DNA of 21,037 nt. It comes from AM-2324 sp042091035 (GTDB lineage Bacteria > Bacteroidota > Bacteroidia > Chitinophagales > Saprospiraceae). The notes below the pieces were generated by a model. That model was not told the origin of the DNA. It was given only the letters and a program-made list of their open reading frames with translations, and made no database searches. Positions 1 through 6,760 of this stretch are shown here, piece by piece; the stretch's first letter is position 1; each line of letters opens with the position of its first letter. A program made the position numbers and the translations under genes. The stretch lies in the NCBI GenBank assembly GCA_042091035.1, contig JBELIG010000034.1, forward strand, positions 1-21,037, written 5' to 3'.

Positions 1-1784
1 TCTTGTTCAATTGCATAGTCTGCAATGGTTCGACCTAATTCTTTTACATTTTGAACTGGATACTTAGTATATCGCTTAAGACCCATTAGCATCGTTTTTA
101 GCAAATCACCACCGGCAAATGACCCAAGAGCATCTGCAGCATTTTTCTGCATGCTACTGGTCTTATCATGGATAAGGATTTTTAGCATTGCATCCGAAAC
201 TTCCTGTGGTACTTTAGTTTCCATGCCTGAAAGCTTGTCTACTCTTAGTAAAGTGGATTCAACTAAAAATACATCAATTAGCATGTCTGCTACATTGGTA
301 ATAATCTCTTGCTCATTTTTTAGATCCAATTCACCATCCATTTGCATTTTAGCCGCAGCACCTGCAACCATCAATACTAATTTCTTGAAATCTTTTAATG
401 CTTTATATTCTTTACCGTATGTCCCCGTTGGAAGATCCATGCTAGGCATAGAGGATAATTCTTTTTGAACTTCCCAGGCTGGACTTACAATATCAAGACG
501 ACCTTTCATAGCTCGCTTGAGCAGCATGTCTACACTAAGTAGTCTGTTTATTTCATTTGTTCCTTCAAAAATTCTGTTTATTCTTGCATCTCTGTATGCT
601 CTTGCAGCAGTTCCTTCCTCCGAGTAACCCATACCTCCATGGATCTGAAGTGTTTCATCTACCACAAAGTCTAATGCTTCTGATCCTACAACTTTCAGGA
701 TAGCGCACTCAATAGCATATTCGTCAGCAGCCTTTAGTTTTGCTGATGCGAAATCTTCTCCTGCAGCTCTAAGCTCAGTCTTTTTCGATTGCATCAGTTG
801 AGAGGTACGATATTGAGCAGATTCTGCAGCAAATATGTGAACAGCCTGCTGAGCCAATTTACGTTTGATCGCTCCAAAGCTTGATATAGGCACCTTGAAC
901 TGGTGACGTTCGTTAGCATATTTTATTCCAGAATTAAAAGATCCTTTAGCACCTCCGATACACATAGCACCCAATTTAAATCTTCCGTCATTAAGGGCAT
1001 TAAATGCGATCAGGTGTCCTTTCCCAACTTCACCCAATACATTTTCTGTTGGCACTTTTACGTTTTCAAGAAATATCTGACGTGTCGAAGATCCTTTGAT
1101 ACCAAGTTTTTCTTCTTCTGCTCCAAGTGTAAAACCTTCTAATTCTCTCTCAACTATAAATCCAGTGAATTTATCCCCATCAATTTGAGCAAATACGATA
1201 AAGATATCTGCAAACCCTGCATTAGTAATCCACATTTTTTGTCCATTTAGGATGTAATGCGTTCCTTCTGCATTCAACTCTGCTTTGGTTTTGGCCGCAA
1301 GTGCGTCAGAGCCAGAAGAAGGTTCTGTAAGGCAGTAAGATGCCTTGAGTTGTCCCGAAATAAGTCCAGGAAGATACTTGCTCTTTTGAGCTTCAGTACC
1401 AAAATAAAGTATAGGCAACATCCCTATACCTGTATGTGCTGCGTATGCAACAATCCAAGATCCACCGGGTCCGAATGTTTCACAAATAAGTGTATTTGTA
1501 TTTGTATCCATTTCCATACCACCATAGATTTCTGGCATATGTGATCCTAGGATTCCCAGTTCAGCAGCTTTTTCAAGCAGTTGCACAGAGTAATTACCTT
1601 CCTGCTTTTCAATTTGTGGACGAAGGGGATCTATTTCATTCTTTATGAAGTCTTGGACCATGGCTTTTACCATGCGTTGTTCTTCATTAAAATCCTCTGG
1701 TATAAAGGTTTGATTCGCAGGTGTGTCTTTGATTAAAAAAGCACCTCCTGGTAGGACATTGGTTTTTGAAACTGTATCTTGCAT
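1..1784 (-). CDS. acyl-CoA dehydrogenase, 3' end cut by window edge
   Basis: FAD-dependent alpha,beta-dehydrogenation of acyl-CoA thioesters, normally passing electrons to ETF in beta-oxidation. The frame is open for 594 codons from the ATG at 1784-1782 and runs off the left edge, so only the last few residues are probably missing (the family in this phylum is about 600 residues). Visible: acyl-CoA dehydrogenase signature 1 near residues 151-162 (CLTEPSSGSD), the QIHGGMGYSEE/YRDAR signature 2 region, and IFEGTNEI with the catalytic-base glutamate at E407. About 150 further residues follow, like the extra C-terminal domain of the VLCAD/ACAD9-type long family. Substrate chain length cannot be read from sequence. 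Divergent from the LOG-family gene, with a striking inverted repeat just upstream of the start. Confidence 0.93.
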   Translation of the reverse strand, partial: MQDTVSKTNVLPGGAFLIKDTPANQTFIPEDFNEEQRMVKAMVQDFIKNEIDPLRPQIEKQEGNYSVQLLEKAAELGILGSHMPEIYGGMEMDTNTNTLICETFGPGGSWIVAYAAHTGIGMLPILYFGTEAQKSKYLPGLISGQLKASYCLTEPSSGSDALAAKTKAELNAEGTHYILNGQKMWITNAGFADIFIVFAQIDGDKFTGFIVERELEGFTLGAEEEKLGIKGSSTRQIFLENVKVPTENVLGEVGKGHLIAFNALNDGRFKLGAMCIGGAKGSFNSGIKYANERHQFKVPISSFGAIKRKLAQQAVHIFAAESAQYRTSQLMQSKKTELRAAGEDFASAKLKAADEYAIECAILKVVGSEALDFVVDETLQIHGGMGYSEEGTAARAYRDARINRIFEGTNEINRLLSVDMLLKRAMKGRLDIVSPAWEVQKELSSMPSMDLPTGTYGKEYKALKDFKKLVLMVAGAAAKMQMDGELDLKNEQEIITNVADMLIDVFLVESTLLRVDKLSGMETKVPQEVSDAMLKILIHDKTSSMQKNAADALGSFAGGDLLKTMLMGLKRYTKYPVQNVKELGRTIADYAIEQ

Positions 1785-1800
1785 ATCTATAAGGATTTTA

Positions 1801-1888
1801 TTTCTAGCGAATTTTCGCTATCAATATATGGAGTTATTTTTATTAATGAAATAGTATGTCATTTTTTTTTGCGAAAATTCGCTAGAAA
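1801..1888. promoter_or_regulatory. perfect 18-bp inverted repeat in divergent promoter region
   Basis: The arm TTTCTAGCGAATTTTCGC at 1801-1818 is exactly the reverse complement of GCGAAAATTCGCTAGAAA at 1871-1888, with a 52-bp AT-rich spacer. Each arm is itself a near-palindrome: TAGCGAA-TT-TTCGCTA at 1805-1820 and GCGAA-AA-TTCGC at 1871-1882. Core centres are about 64 bp apart, close to six helical turns. Two dyad sites between divergent genes suggest operators for one dimeric repressor. The regulator is not in the window and is inferred only. The arms could also pair as an RNA stem. Confidence 0.6.
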
Positions 1889-1927
1889 TGTCTTTTTACA
1901 CTATCAATAACAAATAAATATCTGTTT

Positions 1928-2464
1928 ATGGCTTCGATTTTGGTGTTTTGTGGGTCGGCCAAAGGTCAAAACCCTGCATTTGAAAAAGCTGGTCGAGATC
2001 TAGGTAAGTTGATCGGTAACAATGGACATGCTCTTATAACTGGGGGAGGAGCTGTCGGATTGATGGGTGTTGTAGCAGATTCAGCTATGGAACATGGAGC
2101 TCATGTTACAGGAATTATTCCTGCTTTGCTGGAAGACAGAGAAGTAGGTCATACCCAGCTTCAAGAGTTGATTGTGGTGGATGATATGCATAAGCGTAAG
2201 GCTTTAATGTATGAGAAGTGTGATCTTGCAGTTGTATTACCAGGAGGTGTGGGAACAATGGATGAGTGTTTTGAGTTTTTATGTTGGCAGCGTATTCGTA
2301 TTCATGATAAGCCATTAGGTATTTTAAACGTGGATGGTTTGTATGATGGTTTGAAACAATTAATGGATGCCATGTCAGGTGAAGGATTTCTTGGGGACCC
2401 TAAAAGAATGGATTTTTACATGCACGAAGACCTAGAAAGTCTAGCTAAGTCCTTAAAAATCTAA
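1928..2464 (+). CDS. LOG-family (TIGR00730) nucleoside 5'-monophosphate phosphoribohydrolase
   Basis: Member of the LOG family, whose characterised members hydrolyse cytokinin riboside 5'-monophosphates or other nucleotides (such as AMP) to free base plus ribose 5-phosphate. Such proteins were long annotated as lysine decarboxylases, which is incorrect. The 178-residue length is typical. Visible: an N-terminal Rossmann start with CGS (8-10), GGGAVGLMG (39-47), MHKRK (87-91) and the family motif PGGVGTMDE (105-113) containing the catalytic glutamate E113. No signal peptide, so cytosolic. The ATG at 1928 precedes a conserved hydrophobic first strand and no upstream alternative is needed. It is divergent from the acyl-CoA dehydrogenase and may share its operator. 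In a bacterium the physiological substrate is uncertain; nucleotide salvage is as likely as cytokinin production. Confidence 0.9.
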   Translation: MASILVFCGSAKGQNPAFEKAGRDLGKLIGNNGHALITGGGAVGLMGVVADSAMEHGAHVTGIIPALLEDREVGHTQLQELIVVDDMHKRKALMYEKCDLAVVLPGGVGTMDECFEFLCWQRIRIHDKPLGILNVDGLYDGLKQLMDAMSGEGFLGDPKRMDFYMHEDLESLAKSLKI

Positions 2465-2534
2465 TAGAAGTGTCAAGAAAATACTTTGAATGACATCCTT
2501 GTAACAAATAGTAGTTTTTCACGTAGAATGTTAT

Positions 2535-2542
2535 TAATTTTG
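2535..2542 (+). promoter_or_regulatory. Bacteroidetes-type -7 box (TAATTTTG) for ahcY
   Basis: TAATTTTG matches the Bacteroidetes sigma-A -7 consensus TAnnTTTG and lies 27 nt upstream of the ahcY ATG. It is followed by CGA, giving TTTTGCGA, the same octamer as at the candidate promoter at 6358. No clear -33 TTTG is visible at the expected distance, so this is a partial match. Confidence 0.45.
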
Positions 2543-2569
2543 CGACATTAATTAAATAAAGCATAGAAA

Positions 2570-3883
2570 ATGCAAAAAACAGAATCCAAAGTAAATTATA
2601 AGGTAAAGGATATTTCCCTTTCCGACTGGGGTAGAAAAGAGATTCAATTAGCAGAGGCAGAAATGCCGGGTCTTATGAGCATCCGTGAAGAGTATGGTGA
2701 TTCTAAGCCACTTGCAGGAGCTCGTATCGCTGGTTGTCTTCACATGACTATTCAAACAGCTGTGCTTATAGAAACTCTTGTTGACCTAGGTGCTGAAGTT
2801 ACTTGGTCTTCTTGTAATATTTTCTCAACTCAGGATCATGCTGCTGCTGCAATAGCTGCTGCAAATGTGCCTGTATTCGCTTGGAAGGGTATGAATGAGG
2901 AAGAGTTCGACTGGGCTATCGAGCAGACACTGTTTGCTTTTGAAGGTGGTAAGCCCTTGAACATGATCCTTGATGATGGAGGTGATTTGACGAATATGGT
3001 TCTAGATAGATATCCTGAATTAGTAGCAGATATTAAAGGATTGTCTGAAGAGACAACTACAGGTGTTCACCGTCTTTATGAGCGTATGAAGAACGGAACA
3101 CTTCCAATGCCTGCAATCAATGTAAATGATTCAGTTACAAAATCTAAGTTTGATAATAAATATGGCTGTAAAGAGTCATGTGTAGATGCGATTCGTCGTG
3201 CTACAGATGTAATGATGGCCGGGAAGGTAGCAGTAGTTGCTGGATATGGTGATGTTGGTAAAGGTTCTGCTGCTTCATTGCAGGGTGCAGGTTGCCGCGT
3301 TATCGTAACAGAAATCGATCCAATTTGTGCGCTTCAGGCTGCAATGGACGGATTCCAAGTTGCAAAAATGGAGAACGCTATTAAGGATGCCAACATTGTT
3401 GTTACAGCAACAGGTAATAAGGACATTCTTATTGAAAAGCATTTCCGTAACATGAAAGATAAAACCATCGTATGTAATATCGGTCACTTTGATAATGAAA
3501 TCGATATGGCATGGTTGAATGGAGCATTTGGTGCTGATAAAGTAGAGATCAAGCCTCAAGTGGATATGTATAATGTTGATGGTAAAGATATCATCGTTCT
3601 TGCAGAAGGTAGATTAGTGAATCTAGGTTGTGCTACAGGACACCCATCATTTGTAATGTCAAATTCATTCTCTAACCAAACTTTAGCTCAGCTAGAACTT
3701 TGGAAGAATGGATCTGCTTATGAGAATAAAGTTTATATGCTTCCTAAGCATCTAGATGAGAAAGTAGCAAAGCTTCACCTTGCAAAAATTGGTGTTGAGC
3801 TTGAAGAGCTTTCAAAAGATCAAGCAGATTACATAGGTGTTCAAAAAGAAGGGCCATTTAAGCCTGAATATTACAGATATTAA
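2570..3883 (+). CDS. ahcY: adenosylhomocysteinase (S-adenosylhomocysteine hydrolase)
   Basis: NAD-dependent reversible hydrolysis of S-adenosylhomocysteine to adenosine and homocysteine, which relieves product inhibition of methyltransferases in the cytosolic methyl cycle. The 437-residue length is standard. Visible: the N-terminal substrate domain with HMTIQTAVLIETL and SSCNIFSTQDHAAAA (within residues 57-95), NDSVTKSKFDN with the conserved lysine that contacts substrate, the Rossmann motif VAGYGDVGKGSA for NAD, TEIDPICALQAAMDG, HFDNEIDM, GCATGHPSFVMSNSF, and the C-terminal KPEYYRY tail that reaches the partner subunit's cofactor site. It is monocistronic or nearly so, with a -7-like box upstream and a strong hairpin terminator 16 nt past the stop. 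No SAH riboswitch-like structure was recognised in the short leader. Confidence 0.98.
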   Translation: MQKTESKVNYKVKDISLSDWGRKEIQLAEAEMPGLMSIREEYGDSKPLAGARIAGCLHMTIQTAVLIETLVDLGAEVTWSSCNIFSTQDHAAAAIAAANVPVFAWKGMNEEEFDWAIEQTLFAFEGGKPLNMILDDGGDLTNMVLDRYPELVADIKGLSEETTTGVHRLYERMKNGTLPMPAINVNDSVTKSKFDNKYGCKESCVDAIRRATDVMMAGKVAVVAGYGDVGKGSAASLQGAGCRVIVTEIDPICALQAAMDGFQVAKMENAIKDANIVVTATGNKDILIEKHFRNMKDKTIVCNIGHFDNEIDMAWLNGAFGADKVEIKPQVDMYNVDGKDIIVLAEGRLVNLGCATGHPSFVMSNSFSNQTLAQLELWKNGSAYENKVYMLPKHLDEKVAKLHLAKIGVELEELSKDQADYIGVQKEGPFKPEYYRY

Positions 3884-3899
3884 TTAATATTGATATATT

Positions 3900-3931
3900 A
3901 GCCCTGTGGTTTTAATCACAGGGCTTTTTTT
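3900..3931 (+). terminator. Rho-independent terminator of ahcY
   Basis: A 9-bp GC-rich stem, AGCCCTGTG (3900-3908) with CACAGGGCT (3917-3925), has an 8-nt loop and runs straight into a seven-T tract. It begins 16 nt after the ahcY stop. The next gene starts only 21 bp beyond it on the same strand. Confidence 0.93.
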
Positions 3932-3952
3932 ATGGATTAACTTTCTTGGACT

Positions 3953-5101
3953 ATGAATGAATTCGAAGACATCACAAAAACTGAGTGGTTAGAAAAGGTG
4001 CTTAAAGATCTTAAGGGTAAGTCTCTTGAGTCCTTGAGCTGGGATATATCTGAAGACTTGAATATCAGCCCTTTTTCACATGCAACAGATCGTGATTCGA
4101 ATCATTTGCCTATTGGTTCAAAGAGCAATAACAATTGGCGTATAGGTCAAGAGTTCTATGTTGATGAATCTAATGTTGATGCCCAGAATTCAGCTATACT
4201 TCGTGCTCTTGACAATGGTATAGAATCACCAAAGATTATTATTGATAGCGTACTAAGTGTTGAAGAAATCGAACGATTATTCAAATCAGTAAATATCTCC
4301 TATATAGCTGTATATTTTGCTGGTCTCAAAAGTTTTGAAGATTGGACAAGTTTATTGAAGAACTATGCCCTTACCGCGAATAAAATGAATATCCAGTCGG
4401 ATAAGTTTTTTGGTGGTTTTCATATGGATATGGATTGGGTGAACTATTCAACAGTTGACTTTGAGGAGATGGCTGAATTTGAAGAGTTATATAGCTCGAT
4501 TTTTCCACGATATAGATGTTTTTATGTGGATGGTACAAGATTCTATAAAGGAGATTCTCAGGTGATAGAGGAGTTGGCTCAATTGACATATTATGTAGCT
4601 TCTTGCTATCAGGGGATGTTTGATATAGGCTATAATGCTCTGCAAATTTCTAAGAAATTTCAGATAGGGTTCTCTATAGGAAATTCTTACCTCTTGGAGA
4701 TAGCAAAGATCCGAGCACTTAAAGTCCTTTTGGCAAATATCTCAGAGGCTTTAAATCCAGGACACAAGGAGATCCCATGTTTTGATTGTTACATATCAGC
4801 AGATTCTTATAAATCCAATGAAACGGAGAGTAATAAAATAAGGGGCACAATATCTGCAATGGCAGCAGTGATTGGTGCTGTAGGGCGTATGACTATTCCT
4901 TCTTCAGATCATAGGTCTGAAAAGAAGGATACTTCATTTAATAGTCGCATGGCAACCAATATACAACAGGTGATCAAGTTGGAAACTAAAATGCATGCCA
5001 CCTCAGACCCAGCAGCGGGATCCTATTATATTGAGCAACTTACAGAAGAGCTTGCATTAAAAGCATGGAAGCGATTTCTTGAACTTATGCCCAAAGATTA
5101 A
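3953..5101 (+). CDS. methylmalonyl-CoA mutase family protein, small-subunit (MutA)-like
   Basis: Resembles the small, catalytically inactive subunit of B12-dependent methylmalonyl-CoA mutase, which pairs with a large MutB subunit to interconvert methylmalonyl-CoA and succinyl-CoA. Visible: an N-terminal WLEKVLKDLKGKSLESL-type linker helix, barrel segments in the middle, and the late-barrel signature around 330-362 (RMATNIQQVIKLE, then DPAAGSYYIEQL) shared by MutA and MutB. It ends at about the end of the TIM barrel. There is no cobalamin-binding DxHxxG domain. At 382 residues it is shorter than the MutA proteins I know (roughly 450-620). No mutB lies in the window. It sits 21 bp after the ahcY terminator, and its stop overlaps the convergent AI-2E gene by four bases. 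A partner elsewhere in the genome is expected but unseen. Confidence 0.82.
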   Translation: MNEFEDITKTEWLEKVLKDLKGKSLESLSWDISEDLNISPFSHATDRDSNHLPIGSKSNNNWRIGQEFYVDESNVDAQNSAILRALDNGIESPKIIIDSVLSVEEIERLFKSVNISYIAVYFAGLKSFEDWTSLLKNYALTANKMNIQSDKFFGGFHMDMDWVNYSTVDFEEMAEFEELYSSIFPRYRCFYVDGTRFYKGDSQVIEELAQLTYYVASCYQGMFDIGYNALQISKKFQIGFSIGNSYLLEIAKIRALKVLLANISEALNPGHKEIPCFDCYISADSYKSNETESNKIRGTISAMAAVIGAVGRMTIPSSDHRSEKKDTSFNSRMATNIQQVIKLETKMHATSDPAAGSYYIEQLTEELALKAWKRFLELMPKD

Positions 5102-6228
5102 TCATCATCCAAATCCATTTTTTCGGTGATCTTCTTTACAAGTCTATACTTGGATAGAAATATCTTTGCTATAACACGTACTACTGTATAAGTTGGTATA
5201 GCAAGTATCATACCCGGTATTCCAGCAAGTTGAGCACCAACCAATATGATCAGAAATATTTCTAATGGATGTGCTTTGACACTGTTGGAAAAGATAAAAG
5301 GCTGAAGGAGGAAATTATCCAGCATCTGCATACAACCAAATACAAAGACAACCTTGCCTATTAGTGGCAACATTTCTGAATAAAAAGACAAATCAAGGTT
5401 CGAGGAAATAGTAATCAATACACCAAAGGCCGCACCAATTAATGGGCCTAGGTAGGGGATTACATTGATTAAAGCTGCAAAAATTGCAATCAAAAGCGCA
5501 TTTTTTACCCCAAGAATGGATAGCCCAATGGATACAAATATTGTAATTAAACTGATCTGAATAAGGATACCCGTAAAGTATCTCGAAAGCATTTCAGTGA
5601 TATCTTCCACCGCTTCTCGAATCCTTGCCTCGTAAATGTTTGGAAGAATTAGAACAATGAAATTTGTTAGAATATCATTATCTCTTAAAAAGAAGAAGGT
5701 AATGAAAATGATAGAGAAGATACCGATTAGGAGATTACCTGCCAAGGATATGATAGAGGTAAATGCTCCAAAAATATTCAGACTTGCATCCTCCGTGCTG
5801 ATTACTTCAAAATCAGAAAGTTTATTCACTAATTCCTGATTAGATAGGGTGTCTGAAACTAAACCATTTCCTTTAAGCCAGTCATTTGCCTGCGAAAGTG
5901 GAACGTTGAGGGCCTCTGTAATGTCATCCCTTTTGACCTCCGTAAGATTTTGAGCTTGATCAACGACTAGAGGAACAAATAAAGTAACAATAACTCCTAG
6001 GAGTATAAAATAACTGAACAGGGTCAGGATCGCTGCTATATTAGGCCCAGCTTTCCATTTCTTCCCGATTCTAACATATTTCTGGAAAAAACGCATCAGT
6101 GGCTGACCAATCATAGCGAGGAGCCATCCAATAATCAAGTACATCAATAAATCACTGAAATAGTATGCAATTAGGCCAAAGATTAGAAGCCCTATAACTA
6201 TAAAAATGTAACTACGACTAAATTTCAT
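5098..6228 (-). CDS. AI-2E family transporter (PerM/YdiK-like membrane protein)
   Basis: Inner-membrane protein of the AI-2E exporter superfamily (PF01594). Members have been linked to autoinducer-2 export or Na+/H+ antiport, but most are uncharacterised, so the substrate is unknown. 376 residues, usual length. Visible: two N-terminal transmembrane helices (about 5-45), a third at about 63-90, a soluble segment to about 150, then five or so further helices. The characteristic C-terminal block is present: DNFLLQPFIFSNSVKAHPL, followed by IILVGAQLAGIPGMILAIP. The C-terminus is charged and cytosolic (KKITEKMDLDDD). Divergent from the CMD/uvrD operon and convergent with the mutA-like gene, with both TAA stops sharing the palindrome TTAA. 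Confidence 0.9.
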   Translation of the reverse strand: MKFSRSYIFIVIGLLIFGLIAYYFSDLLMYLIIGWLLAMIGQPLMRFFQKYVRIGKKWKAGPNIAAILTLFSYFILLGVIVTLFVPLVVDQAQNLTEVKRDDITEALNVPLSQANDWLKGNGLVSDTLSNQELVNKLSDFEVISTEDASLNIFGAFTSIISLAGNLLIGIFSIIFITFFFLRDNDILTNFIVLILPNIYEARIREAVEDITEMLSRYFTGILIQISLITIFVSIGLSILGVKNALLIAIFAALINVIPYLGPLIGAAFGVLITISSNLDLSFYSEMLPLIGKVVFVFGCMQMLDNFLLQPFIFSNSVKAHPLEIFLIILVGAQLAGIPGMILAIPTYTVVRVIAKIFLSKYRLVKKITEKMDLDDD

Positions 6229-6357
6229 TTGTAATATATTAATTACTGGTTTATGCGTCTTTTATCAATTTAATAACTTTATTTTTCCTAAACGAATTAT
6301 CTAAAACTTCGGAACAGAAAATAATGTTAAAAATAATACCTTAGTGGAGGCACTTGT

Positions 6358-6365
6358 TACTTTTG
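6358..6365 (+). promoter_or_regulatory. Bacteroidetes-type -7 box (TACTTTTG) for the CMD-uvrD operon
   Basis: TACTTTTG fits TAnnTTTG exactly and is followed by CGA, as at the ahcY box. It is 37 nt upstream of the ATG at 6403. No convincing -33 element is visible, so the call rests on the -7 match and position. Confidence 0.45.
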
Positions 6366-6402
6366 CGAGTCCAATTTAAAAACTTTACTTAATTATATTT
6401 CC

Positions 6403-6756
6403 ATGTCAAAAATCGAGGAATTTAATAATTACCGCACCAAAATGAATGAAAAGATACTTGGTAGTGGTTCTATGTTTATGAAGCGTTTCTTTAATCTAGA
6501 TACTACTGCCTACAAAAGTGGAGCACTGGATAGTAGGACAAAAGAGATGCTTGGTCTTGTTGCCTCCATGGTGCTTCGTTGTGATGATTGTATTAGTTAT
6601 CACCTGGGCAAATGCTATGAAGAGGGTATAACAAAAGAAGAGGTTTTTGAAATTTTTTCAATTGCAAATCTCGTAGGTGGATCAATTTGTATTCCACATA
6701 CAAGAAGAGCAGTTGAATATTGGGACGCATTAGAAGAAGAAGGAAAAAGTAATTAA
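6403..6756 (+). CDS. carboxymuconolactone decarboxylase (CMD/AhpD-like) family protein
   Basis: Small all-helical protein of the CMD superfamily (PF02627). The family includes gamma-carboxymuconolactone decarboxylase and the AhpD alkylhydroperoxidases. This one has the AhpD-type redox motif CDDC with the following histidine (C60, C63, H67 in CDDCISYHLGK), which favours thiol-peroxidase-like chemistry over the decarboxylase role. 117 residues, normal for a single-domain member. Acidic C-terminus, no signal peptide, cytosolic. It lies only 4 bp upstream of the uvrD-like helicase start, so the two are probably cotranscribed from the -7 box at 6358. The physiological peroxide or partner reductase cannot be told from here. 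Confidence 0.88.
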   Translation: MSKIEEFNNYRTKMNEKILGSGSMFMKRFFNLDTTAYKSGALDSRTKEMLGLVASMVLRCDDCISYHLGKCYEEGITKEEVFEIFSIANLVGGSICIPHTRRAVEYWDALEEEGKSN

Positions 6757-6760
6757 AAGT

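Noticed and set aside
151..1544. Several plus-strand open frames of 79-105 codons across the left end.
   Set aside because: They lie antisense to the acyl-CoA dehydrogenase, whose minus-strand frame carries clear family motifs; the plus frames are low-complexity Ser/Phe/Cys-rich shadows.
1928..2464. Lysine decarboxylase, the traditional label for this family.
   Set aside because: PGGVGTMDE plus the small Rossmann fold identify a LOG phosphoribohydrolase; there is no PLP site.
2465..2569. Possible SAM/SAH riboswitch in the leader of ahcY.
   Set aside because: The 105-bp gap is AT-rich, and I could find no convincing multi-stem structure or conserved riboswitch core; only a -7-like box is supportable.
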